Source: Magnolia sinica (Eukaryota > Streptophyta > Magnoliopsida > Magnoliales > Magnoliaceae). Taken from it: 64,000 bases of DNA. The position numbers were made by a program, and so were the translations under genes. The DNA is taken from NCBI RefSeq assembly GCF_029962835.1, contig NC_080581.1, positions 20,040,001 to 20,104,000 on the forward strand, in the 5' to 3' direction. Positions 52,870 to 64,000 of the stretch are shown here, one piece after another; the stretch's first letter is position 1; every line of letters starts with the position of its first letter. The notes beneath the pieces were generated by a model that was not told where the DNA came from, made no database searches, and was given only the letters and a program-made list of their open reading frames with translations.

Positions 52870-55800
52870 ATGACAACTAATGTTGAAATATTGATTTGTG
52901 TGCAACACTAATTTTTCTCTAATATCCATTTAATCTCCCTATTGGAAACTTCAACTTGGCCACTTGTCTGTGGATGATAGGGTGTAGCCACTTTGTGTTC
53001 AATACCATATTTCCTCATTAAATTTTCAAACAATTTATTACAAAAGTTTAAACTATTGTTACTAATTATAAATCTCAACATTCTAAACCTTGACAAGATA
53101 TTTTCTTTTAAAACTATAGAACTACTTTGTGGTCATTAGTTCTACAAGGAATCGCCTTCACCTATTTGAAAATATAATCCATTGCAAGGAAGATATAAAT
53201 GTGTCCAAAATTTGAGAAAAAGTTTCCATGAAATCGATACCCTAATAATAAAAAATTTCGACAATTAGGATTGAATTTTCAGGTATCATATTTCTGCGTG
53301 ACGTTTTTCTTATTTTTTGACATTGTTTATATGTTTGGCAAAACTTATGGATAGCTTTAAACATCGTCAGCCAATAGAAACCACAGTGAAGAATCTTAAC
53401 GGTAGTTTTCTTTGCCGAAAAATAGCCTCCACAAGCTTATGAGTGACAGAAGGAGATGATACTAGAGTGTTCATTATTCAGAACACATCTTCTAATGATT
53501 TTGTATAAGTAATATTTAAACAAATAAGGATCGTCCCAAAAAAATCTATGTACTGTAGATAAAAATATTCTCATATTGTGATAACCAATGAATCGACAAT
53601 TTACCTGTCACTAGATAATTTACTATGTCAGCATACCAAGGTAATTGGAAGGCAGAAATTAAATGTTCATATGGAAAAGTGTCTTTGATTGACAAACTCT
53701 CAATGGAATCTGAAAGAATTAGTCAAGATTGGTGGTCCGCTGGTACGTTCTTTACTCTTTTCTTATCATGTAACTTTAAGTTGAATTCTTGGAGTATGAG
53801 GATCTATCTCAAAAAATTGGGCATAGCATCATTCTTCGAGAGAAGATACTTGAGAGTCGCATGTTCAATGAAAATTATAATTTTTTATCGAATCAAGTAA
53901 GATCTGAATTTGTCTAGAGCGAATACTAAGGCAATGACTTCCTTTCCATGGTAGGGTAATTTATCTAGGCACCATTCAACGTTCTACTTTCATAGTAGAT
54001 AAATAACACACAATTTCTTATCCTTCCTTTGGTCTAACACATCCCTAATAATATAGTCACTAGCATCACACATGATTTCAAAAGGAATGCTCCAATCGGG
54101 TAGCTGCATGATTAGTGCGGTTGTCAACATACCCTTTAGCTTTGCATAAGCCTCTTAACATGAATTAGTCTACTCAAATGAGACATCCTTTTAAAGGAGG
54201 TTACTCAATAGTAAGGAGATTTAGCTAAAGTCCTTAATGAACCTTTTATAAAATCTTACGTGACTTAGAAAAGAATGAATGTCACATATGCCTTTCGGAA
54301 CCGATGAATTAGTAATTAGATCTATTTTAGCCTTGTCCACTTTAATTTCATTGGACGAGATCACGTGTCGAAGGACAATTCCCTTCTGAACCATGAAGTG
54401 TCACTTTTTCCAATTCAAGACAAGGTTCTTCTCTTCACACCTTGTTAAAATTAAATTCAAATGCTCGAAGCACTTGTCAAATGTACTTCCAAAAAATGTC
54501 CAACCATGTCTGAAAAGATACTAAACATGTATATTTGGAATGACAGAAGAGCGTTACATAGCCCGAATGACATCCTTCGGTGAGCAAAGGTGCCAAAAGG
54601 GCATGTAAATGTGGTATTCTCCTGATCTTTAGGGACTATCTCAATCTGATTGGAGCCTGAGTACCCATCTAGGAAGCAATAATAGGAATGATCGACCAAT
54701 TTTTCTAAATTTTGGTCAAGAAAAGATAAAGGAAAGTAGTCATTCCTTGCGACAGTATTCAGCTTTATATAGTTAATGCGCACCCTCCAACCAATAATAA
54801 CTCTAGTTGGCATGAGTACATTGTTGGCATTGGGTACAATTGTGATTCTGAGCCTCTTAGGTACTACCTAAGTTGGGCTTACCCACTGACTATCGGATGG
54901 AGGGTAAATGATATGCACATCCAACAGTTTCAATACCTCCATCTTAACCATATCCCTTATGTTTGGATTTAATTGGCGTTGTGGTTGCTTTTATGTTTTG
55001 ACGTTCTCCTATAAGGGTATTCGGTGAGTCCAAATCTGGGGGTCAATTCTCTTGAGATCCGCAATAGTCCATCGTATGACACTCTTGTAGTTATTAAGAG
55101 TAGTAATCTGCTTGCTCGCTTGCTCATTATCCAAGTGGGAAGAAATCACCACTGGATATGTGTCTCATTAATCTAAATAAATGTATTTAAGCTCAGATGG
55201 CAATGATTTTAGGTCAAGCATTGGTAGCTTGATGCTAGATGGTAGAGGCTTTAAGTCTATAAGGGACAAATTTTTAAAGCTTGGCCTCTACCGGTTAGTT
55301 TCAAGTACTAGCTTAGAATTTAACAAAGCGCTCACTATATCTAAAATTATGTGATCATCAGAATCCATAAAGTGAGCAATACATGCTTTGAAGGGGTCGA
55401 AAAGTGTAATCAATATGAGCTCCTCCTCCACGAGTATGTCAATCATGTTTACCTCGTGGACCTCATTTACATCACCAAGTTGTATGCAAAGAGTGAAAGC
55501 ATTCACCTCCAATGTCATGTTCCTAAATGACAATTTCATCAGTCAATTCCAGCAATTGATAATTGCATTTGAAGTAGCTAGCAATGGGCATCCTAGGATG
55601 ACCGAAATCTGATTGCTAGCATTTATAACTAGTTGTGTGTCTAAGATAACAAAGTCTATTGGATAGTAGAACTTATCAACCCGGACTAACACATCCTCAA
55701 CTACCCCCCTTGGTATACAAATAGATTGGTCAGCAAGTTGTATGGTCGTCTTGGTAGGTTTTAATTCCTAAAGCCCCAATTGTTCATATACTGAGTAGGT

Positions 55801-58149
55801 TATGTGGTTAACGCTTGCCCCCAAGTCTAGTAAGGCTTGTTCAATCCAGAATTTTCCTATGATACATGAGATCGTAGGGCTACCCGGGTCTTTGTATTTT
55901 GGGGGAGTGTTCTACTTGATAATCGCGCTTACTTGTTTCGTTAAAAGTGCATTCTTTTTCACATTTAATTTGTGTTTAATTGTGCAAAGGTCCTTAAGAA
56001 ACTTGTCATAAAATGGAATTTGCTTAATCGCATCCAACCAGGGAATATTGATTTTTACTTGTTGAAAAATCTCTAAGATGTCATGATTCTGTGATGGGCA
56101 TTTAGATGAGATAAGACGTTTGGGAAATGGAGCCACGGGCTTGTGTTCATGCACCAGCTCTATCATGTAGGGTAGGGCTTGATCCATTATTACTATCAGA
56201 TTTATCCGTATCCTTAGGCGTGTTAGCCTTCATCGGTACTATCTCATTTATTTCCTTACGTCTAAGAGTGGTGATGGACTTCCCTTATTCCACATGTGGG
56301 TTAAGATGATTCGAATCACTTACTTCGTGATGTCCTTTTAGGTTAGGATAAGGTTGGGCTAGAAAGGTCCCTTTCTCCCTAACAGTCAAGTGTGATTCAA
56401 TCATTGAAACTGACATTTTAAGATCACTTATAGCTTGCATGGTAGTTTGATTGAATTGCATCTACCCTTGCATGAATGCTTATAGTGTGTCCTTAAGATT
56501 CCTCTTTTATCATTGCACTTATGGTATATTTTGTGATGCAGGGGGAGATCCTTGAGGAGTGCTTACATTAACAGTTGGACCATTTCTCTAACTAAAGTTG
56601 GGATGATTATGCCAATTAGGACTGTACATGTTAGAGTTCGACGGATAGAATGAGAGTTGGTAAGCATTCATAGCATTCACTTGAGCTTACAACACATCCT
56701 GAAAAGCTGAGATTGTAGGATAATCCTTTGTACGGTGTGCATCACTCTCGCGTATGCCATATACACTTTTTACAGTTACATTGGTGGGTTGGATCACTTC
56801 CACCTTAGTTCTATGTCCTCAACTTTTCGAGTGAGGCCTACAATCTGTGCATTTACATCGTCTTCCTCCTTGAGGACGTATATTCCCCCTTTTTACTTAA
56901 GGTTTCGACTTAAAATTACTCGATTTGTTGATGGCGTCTCATGATTTTGCATTTTCAGCTAACCTATCAATGTACTTTAATGCCTCCTCTAGGTCTTTTG
57001 TTATGAACTCGCCATTGCATATCATCTCAACATATTGACATATATTTGAATTCAGTCCATCATAGAAGAAACTGATTACTCGCCAAATTTCATAACCATG
57101 ATGTGGTCATGCGAGTAACAGGTCCTTGAATCTCTCCCAACATTGGAAGAATGTCCCGTCTTTCTTTTGGGAGAAATTCATAATGGTGTGCCTTAAGATA
57201 TTGGTTTTGTGAGCTTCAAAGAACTTTTTAAGGAACTCTCGAGCCATCTCAGCCCATGTACCTATTAAGCGTGGTTTTAGCAAATGAATCCATGACTTGG
57301 CCCTCTCCTTAAAAAAAAAAGGAAAATAGCTTGAGTCTAATCATGTCTTGAGAGACGTTGTAATGTGAAGTCACTACAATCTTATCAAATTCCTTGAAAT
57401 GTAGATATAGGCTTTCTGAGTCAAATCTGTGAAATTTAGGAAGAAGTTGGATCACTCCCGGTTTGAAATACAGGTTAACTAAATTGACAAAAAAAAATAA
57501 TCATACAAGATGGTGTGGTTGTTCTTGTTGGTTGTAGGTAATCTCTTAAAGTTTTGACTGAGGAAATATAGCGTGCCCCGTTCTCATCATGCACAGACTT
57601 AGTCGGTGTCACATTCCACAAAAGAATCTCATTAAAATTTTATCAAGTTTCAGCCATATTATCCTCAAAGTATGGCTCCTGCTTAAGCATGTTTGGAGCG
57701 TTCCTAGCCATGATTTGAGATAATTCAGGCGTATTTAGATATTTTCTAGCCCGATGGTGGAGAGAAAGCCTGTCGATTAGACCTCCTTCAATTAGAAGTC
57801 GCTTTGTATGGTCCCTTACCCACTTGGGCATGAACCAAGCACAAGAAACTAAGTTCTAAACCAAAACCTATAAAATAAAATACTACAACAAAAATTTAAA
57901 ATCCTAAAGCAATTAGAATCAACTAAAAAGCAATAAGATGGGGGAACAAAGTTACCAGTTGAGGCGAATTAGGATTAAAGATGCTACAAAATGAAAAACT
58001 AAACGATATTACTTTCAAAATTTTGTAAAAACACCTAATTAGAACTAAACTTCCTAGATTTAAATCCTAAAAGCAAATCCCTTAGTTAGAACTAGAATCA
58101 AAGCTTAACCTAAATATTCTCAGTGCAAAGCTCCTCGGCAACGATGCCA
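52870..58149 (-). pseudogene. Athila-lineage Ty3 element internal region: gag, protease, RT, RNase H, integrase
   Basis: On the - strand from the right: primer-binding site (58132-58149); gag (57840-55900) with ERFKDLLLA, YDGLNSNICQYVEMICNGEF and FEAHKTNILRHTI-like motifs; retropepsin with LLDLGASVN (about 55825) and VILGCPLLATSNAIINCWN (about 55560-55620). Next is MKLSFRNMTLEVNAFTLCIQ (55540), then RT with MPTRVIIGWRVRINYIKLN (54813) and YYCFLDGYSG. RNase H follows around 53600-54150, and integrase [20 protein letters not shown] at about 52930-52990 ends at the truncation. Stops and frameshifts occur throughout. The RT lacks the FMDD box, apparently by a small deletion near 54487. It is tail-to-tail with the + strand fragment at 50215-52823. 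Confidence 0.9.
58132..58149 (-). other. Primer-binding site, tRNA-Asp type
   Basis: The + strand reads TCCTCGGCAACGATGCCA, the reverse complement of TGGCATCGTTGCCGAGGA. It differs at three positions from the plant tRNA-Asp 3' complement (TGGCGCCGTTGCCGGGGA) used by Athila-type elements. It marks the 5' end of the - strand internal region. Between it and the LTR lies a 64-bp partial duplication of the LTR end (58161-58224). Confidence 0.85.
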
Positions 58150-58224
58150 AAAACTTGATCGAACCTAAGGGTTGACAACCCAAAGTATAGGGTTACGATG
58201 CTGTAATAACTATATGAGACCTAG

Positions 58225-61200
58225 TGTTCACACCCCAAGTATAGGGTTGTGATGTAGTAATAATCTCGGTAAGACCGAGGTTGAATCCATAGGGACTGAA
58301 CCTTGTACGTAATCTGAAAGTAACCAGAACTAGAATTAGAAGAAGATGTAATCTAAATCAGGAAAATTTAAGAGAGTAATGGTGAAATATTAAACTACAA
58401 CTTGTAAAATTCAAAGGTGGAAAACTAGGGTGCCAAGGATCCACTTGTAGAGATCAGGGAGATCTATGCTTGATTCATAAACACAATTGAATTTAGAGTC
58501 CCATCTTTATCCAATTGGTAAGAAGATCAGATTTGCCAGATCTCTGAACTTCTCATAGATCTAATCATCAACAGATAAGAGTGGTGAAGATTTGGAAGTG
58601 ATTACGTCACCTAACTATGCCCAGGAGACGATGACAAACAACAACAATTTACCAATCTCATAGCCAATTGTTGAGGGTCAAATATTGCATATCAGACCCT
58701 GTTATTGCCTGGATTTTCAAATATGATACTGTTTAACGGCCTGATTTAAATCATGTTTGTGTTGCAGGGCGTATTTACAAGCCTAGACTAGGAAAAAGTA
58801 TTAAAAGCATGGATTTAACGCTCTGAAGTCACCAAAGCAAAGAACGGACTCCAGGGGACCAAGATTGACGAAATTATACGCCAGGGATCCGCGAAAATCG
58901 AGAAACTGAAGCTCAAGCGGCCTGAAAGTCAGCCAGAATCCAAGATCACTGGGTTTCCATCATCTGTTCAGCTCAAAACTTTATACATGGCTCGAGGACC
59001 AACAACTAACCGTACACGTCAAATTTTAGCCATTGGATCCCTCTGGAAGTGGCCCAACGGACAGATCATCCCCTTTAATCGTTATGTGGGGCCCGCCTGA
59101 TATCTGGATATGCTTCAAAATTGGTCTGGACGGTCTAACTGATATGACAGAATGGATGGATAGAACGAATTTCTCACGAACATCACGATGAACCCATATG
59201 TACATTACATGTACATAGGGTACATGTGCACGAGAAGTGCATCGGACGGAGAGTCCGGTCAAACAACGGGCTGACCCGAAGTCCGTTTTTAACAAGGAAA
59301 CAGCGTTCGACGCTGTTTCGATGGGTGATCGATGTGGGCCCCACTCGCTCCTCAGTTCGATGATCCGCTCCGTTCATTGAAATCAGGAGGTCAAACTGAC
59401 CGTACCCTAATCGGTTTTCTGATTTTTTTCAGATGATGCATGTACGTGAAGGTTTCGTTGCAGGATGGACGGCGCCAAGAAAACTTCCGTGAGTCACCAC
59501 GAACCTGGCCCAAAACCGATTATGATCTACCGATTTTTCACGAAAAACTCGATGGACGGAATGAATTTCTCAAAAATAACATCAAAGTGGGCCCCATCAA
59601 TTCGACAGCGATCATCTCGTGCGCAGGCCCTGTTTCCGCATCTGGTCGAGTCCAGGATTTGCGGGGGGTAGTGGGTCACGATCATTAACATTTTGAGTGA
59701 TCCAGACCGTCCAATGTGTCCACAGGGAGGCCAATACCCTAGCCAAGATTTCAGAATTGTCAGGTAGGTCGATATCATGCCGCAAATACACTCCAAACGC
59801 AAGACGTTTTGCGCTTTTGCTGTGCATACGAACTCAGTTGCGTAAAGAGATTGCGAAAGCTCTCTTGGTGCGGATGGAAACTTCGACTGAAGTTGTACAG
59901 GGGGGTTTTCTATAAAACAGGGGAGAGAAAGCATTGAAGGAGATTTGGGCTTGGTTGGAAGGAGGAAAGGAGAAGCTGGAACGTGAGAGAGAGAGAGAAG
60001 CAGCCGTGGGTTTTTCTTCTTTTCCTTTATATTTCTTTTATTTTTTTTATTTACTTTGTTAAAGGTTCAGCCCATTCATGTGTGGCTAAACCTCTTAGCT
60101 AGGGCTAAGAGGTGAAGCCTGTAACGAGATGGGAGATACTATTTCATGCTTTTAATTTAAATTTCTGAACTGAATTTGATTTTAGTTGATTATTAAAGGA
60201 ATATTTTCTTAGTCTTTAATGGTCTGTTGTGACTGAAATTACAATGGGTTTGCAATGGCTTTGAATATTTCTTTTTCCCTTTTGATGTTTATGACGTCAG
60301 GAAGCTCTGTTGTTCACCATGGTCTCCTGGGCATGGTTGGATGATGGTACCCTTTCTAACTTTCATGCACTGTTGATTGGTCGGTAATTAGTTTAATCCT
60401 GTTGTTTGCTTTGTCTCCTGGGCATGCTTAAATGATGGAATCCATTCTAATTCATATACCTTTCATCTTGTGAAGACTAGATCAAGTAAGTTCAGTTTGA
60501 TTTCCATGATTCTTGATGCAGGCATAAGATCTCCCTGATCCCTGCAAGTGGATCCTCTGAATCCCTAGTTTCCTTCCTCTGAATTCCTTAAGTTTTCGAT
60601 AATTATTCCACAATTATTCATTAAATTCTATTTGATTTAGATTACGTCTTAGTCCAATTCTAGTTCTACTTAGTTTCAAATAACATACAGGTATCAGTCC
60701 TTTGGGATTTAACCTCGGTCTTACCAAGTTTATTACTACATCACAACCCTATACTTGGGGAGTGAACACCAATCATAAGAGAATTGTGAAAGTTAGGAAG
60801 GATTCCGTCACCCTACCATGCCCATGGGACGATGATGAACAACAAGACTGCTTAATTTCACAATCTCAATTCAGGAAGAAGATATTTAAAGCAATCACAG
60901 ATCCATTGTAATTTGAGTCACAACAGACCATTAAAAACTAAACATATTCCATCATAATCAAACTAGAATCCAAGAGAGTTCAATAAAGCATGAATTAAAA
61001 TAAAGAAAACATCCCAATCACGCCACAAGCTTCACCTCTTAGCCCTAGCTAAGAGGTTTAGCTAACCATAGGCATGATTAAACTAATCTCTTAAAGAAAG
61101 GACATAAACAGAACAGTGAAAGAAGAAAAGAAAGAAGGAACCCAAGCCGTCCCACGCCCTCTCTTTCTTCATCTCTCTTGTGCTTCACTCGTTCTCACCA

Positions 61201-62479
61201 CTCCTCCATGACTGCACCTAGCTGATCCCCTGTCCCCAAGATATCTCTCCACGTTCTCTCTTTCTTTCTTTTTATAGCCATCCGCAGCCAGTAAGGGCGG
61301 TGGAGAAAACACTTACGGAATGCGGAGCGCGAAAGACGCAACTGACTTACGTTTTACTTAGTTTTTCTGCCCATGGACCCTTCACGTGCAAGATCTGAGC
61401 CGTTTAGGCTTCTTGGCCCTAGTCAGCCCCACCTTGGTGATGTTTTAGACAGTTTTGATCATCAAACCAATTATAATCTTGGCCACCAAATGGCCGTGAA
61501 GATTCGATTTTCCCGGACGCGCGTAAACTTTACCCAGGTTGCGCTGACGTGTTCGGTGGGCCCCATAGTGATGTTTTCAGATAAATTCACCCCATTAATT
61601 GGATTCTTGGTGAAAAATCAGTCGGGAAGGAGTGATTTTGGTCAAGTTTTGTGCGGCCCACTGTATCAACTCTCCCCCCCGTTCATCTTGCGTTTTCCGA
61701 CGATCCACATGTGTACATGTGCATGGGACCAAACAGACTTCATGGCTAAGGTTGTGCCCCCCCCTCTGGATCGAATGGACAGTTCAAATCAAGCATATGA
61801 GTGATGGGTGAGGCCCACTGAGCTTTATTCGTTGGATAGCGTGTGTCCACTGGCTCTTATGGGAGAAGGAGACGGGTCAACGTCTTGTTAACCGGACCGG
61901 CTGTCTAGTGCGGCGTGAGTGCACATACCCCCTATGCACGTGCTCCTTAGGTGTGGTCCACTCTTGGTGTTCATGATGAATCCATTCCGTCCATCTGTTT
62001 GTCCACCTCTTTTAAGAGGTTCATACCAAAATCAAAGCATATCCAGATATCAGGTGGGCCCCAAATAAGAGATTTATGGGCTGATCTGTCCGTTGGGCCA
62101 CTTACATAAGGATTCAATGGCTGAAATTCGACGTTCACAGTTAATTTATGGTCTTCAGGCCATATATAAAGTTTCGAGCTGAACGGATGGTGGGAACCCT
62201 GTGATCTTGTATTCTAGATGCTTTTCAAGCTTATTTATCATTAATCACTTGATTTTCTCGGATCTCTGACGTGTAAATTCTTCGATCTCGGTCTCCTGGG
62301 ATCCGTCCCTTGCCTTGGTGATTTCTAAGCATTAAATCCATGCTTTTAGTACCCTTTTCAGTCCAGGCTCCTAAATTCACCTTGCAATATAAACACGATT
62401 AAAATAGGACATTAAACAATATCATATTCGTAAAATCAGGAATAACTAGAGTCTAATATGAAATATTTGACCCTCAATA
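58225..62479 (-). mobile_element. Athila-like LTR, minus strand, split by a solo LTR
   Basis: The LTR consists of 58225-58668 and 60774-62479, about 2150 bp when the insert is removed. On the - strand it starts TATTGAGGGTCAAATATTT (expected TGTTGAGGG; the G is mutated) at 62479 and ends ACTTGGGGTGTGAACA at 58225. Both sides are element sequence: PBS and gag on the left, and the polypurine region (GGTTGGGGATTA on the - strand) on the right. One LTR is therefore shared by two internal regions. An imperfect tandem duplication of about 85 bp (GTCACC..ATGCCCA.G..ACGATGA) lies at the insertion point and also occurs in the inserted LTR. Confidence 0.85.
58669..60768 (+). mobile_element. Solo Athila-like LTR, plus strand
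   Basis: This 2100-bp LTR starts TGTTGAGGGTCAAATATTGC and ends ACTTGGGGAGTGAACA. It is flanked by a perfect 5-bp duplication CCAAT (58664-58668 and 60769-60773). It belongs to the same family as the LTR it interrupts, inverted. No internal region is attached, so it arose by LTR-LTR recombination. A GA run lies at about 59984-59998 and a poly-T tract at about 60010-60050. The short open frames (59440-59934) are not conserved in the other LTR. Confidence 0.92.
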
Positions 62480-64000
62480 TAATCCCCAACCAGCATTTTG
62501 CTAGTCCCGAGCAAAGTATACGAAAAAACAAGTTGAGAACCACAGGATAATTTCTATCAACTTGAGTGATTTTTGAAAAACAATCTAGTTAATATAATTT
62601 CAAGATACATCAATGTTGGGCATTTCCTTCTCCTAAACTCAAGCGCATAGTAAACTTCATGGTCAAGTTCAAAGTATTAATCCATCGATTAGAACAATTC
62701 TAAACATTGAGTTCCATGGGTGCAAAGTGTAACATTGACTTATCACAATTAAAGATTCAATTTTCAATTTTCATGATAACATTGATAATCACAAGAGCAT
62801 TCAGGATATCCATAACTGAAACCAAAACTTACCTTATAGTTTAACTTTTCATTCTTTCAGCTTTGATTTTTCCATCGATAGCTTTCACACTATGTCAATC
62901 TTTTTAAAGATCTTTAATAGGTAGCCCTTTTCGACAACAACTATTTTTAGCTGGGAATTCTTTTTCCTTTTTTTTTTCTTTTTTTTTTGTTCAATTCTTC
63001 TTATTGAACATATTGGACAAATTCCTAGGCTGGTTCCTTCTATACTTAATGATCACCAAGTTAACAATTTAATATCATGCTGAAACCGTAATGTGTAAGC
63101 GAGATGTGACATGTGAAATCATGACTCAATCAATGTTTAAAACTTCGAATCATGAATTAATAATTTGAACTTAATTGTGAAATCTAACAGGTAGCTGAAT
63201 CCAAGAGTCGTAAATCACCAACATTATGTATATTATACTTCTGAATAAAAAATATTCTTCAAAATCACTTCAAATTCACAAGAATTTTCAGAAAAAATTT
63301 AAAAAAATTTCACAAAATTTTTGCTCAAGACTAAGAAAATACTGATTAGGTAAACTAATTCCCATCCCCAACCTAAAATCTACATTGTCCTCAATGTAAA
63401 AGATATAAGCATGCAATACACATGAGACAACGAAATTGAAGTAGCAGTGATGGAAAGATAGTACCTGATGAAAGAATTAAGAGGCTTTTTCCAAAGAGAT
63501 CTCAGCGAGAAAGTGGGTAAGTACAAGAGTGAAACCAACAAAAAGAAAACTAGCCTAACGGCATAAAGCCGACTATCCTAGAACAATATAAAGAAAACTA
63601 CCCTAGTCCTATGAAAGCAGGGAAAAAGCTACTCAGTCATGCCACAAGGTTCTTCTTTTTACCAATATCTTGATAAATTTCTCAGTAGGTTTTTCAACAA
63701 GATCATCCAAAAGCAATTTTTGTAAAAGGCTTGGATGCCCTAGAGCATGAATTTCCAGAGAAACTTATGGACCTCATCAAAAAATTGTTGTTGCATCGCC
63801 TGAGGTATCCAAAGTATATATGATTCACCTATGACAGAAAAAGTTTTAATGTTAGTACTCCATGGTGAATCAGAGACTACAAGTAGATAAAATTTAGAAA
63901 AATTTTCAGTGGATGATGTAGCCTCAACACATTCCGAAGTTCCAGACTTTGGTTCAATTGTCAGCTCCTTCTCCGTTAATGGTAAACTTTTAAGATCTGA
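62480..64000 (-). mobile_element. Athila-type 3' internal region of a second element
   Basis: On the - strand toward the LTR it reads TACATTGAGGACAATGTAGA then TTTTAGGTTGGGGATGGG (about 63367-63403). It later reads CTTTGCTCGGGACTAGCAAA then ATGCTGGTTGGGGATTA just before the LTR (62480-62517). These are the conserved 3' non-coding words and polypurine tract of Athila-like elements. GTCGGCTTTATGCCGTTAGG (63554-63573) matches the stretch that usually follows the last ORF. A decayed frame near 63650-64000 reads on the - strand like a C-terminal element protein but is full of stops. The element continues beyond the window. Confidence 0.75.

Noticed and set aside
58161..58224. True LTR end next to the primer-binding site
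   Set aside because: This stretch is a diverged duplicate of the LTR end at 58225-58290; the copy at 58225 matches the solo LTR end at 60768 better, so 58225 was taken as the border.

Overview
This is nuclear DNA from a flowering plant. The one host gene is a TALE homeobox gene split by five introns, and almost everything else is transposon-derived. Much of the non-coding sequence is built from degenerate GTGGGCCCCAC-type phrases with long LTR retrotransposons. Together with the long repeat-filled introns this suggests a large magnoliid or other early-diverging angiosperm genome; that placement is an inference from general impression, not shown by any single feature.

Layout. 1-8882: a nest of one long LTR-type family (here 'family A', TGTCACGCC...CTTACA). 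A 4.19-kb copy (1711-5896, target-site duplication GTGGA) sits inside an older copy of the same family. 8883-9283: a piece of an Athila-like LTR. 9284-15700: anonymous sequence with an AT-rich island, diverged direct repeats and short tandem repeats. 15719-20475: a Harbinger-like MITE split by a third family A copy (16069-20215, duplication TGGCC). 20476-26100: a second MITE (21257-21920), several copies of a dispersed module of about 300 bp, and the GC-richer upstream region of the gene.

26106-48250: a class II KNOX gene (KNAT3 type), + strand, six coding exons, 493 codons. A 22-codon upstream ORF precedes the start. Intron 1 is 12.9 kb and intron 2 is 4.5 kb. They hold Copia, LINE, SINE and MITE remnants, including two related 0.7-kb TIR elements with 8-bp target duplications and a palindrome.

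48434-64000: a tandem duplication, a solo Copia-like LTR, then an Athila-lineage Ty3 cluster. A + strand pol fragment (50215-52823) meets, at a run of 19 G, a - strand element (gag to integrase, 58149 down to about 52870) whose primer-binding site is next to a 2.15-kb LTR. That LTR is split by a solo LTR of the same family in the opposite orientation (58669-60768, duplication CCAAT). The 3' internal region of another - strand element continues on its far side to the window end. All element-encoded proteins are broken by stops and frameshifts.

I found no convincing undescribed gene system. The points most worth following are the KNOX upstream ORF and its possible alternative C-terminus, the nested family A elements, the shared-LTR Athila array, and the dispersed GTGGGCCCCAC-flanked module.
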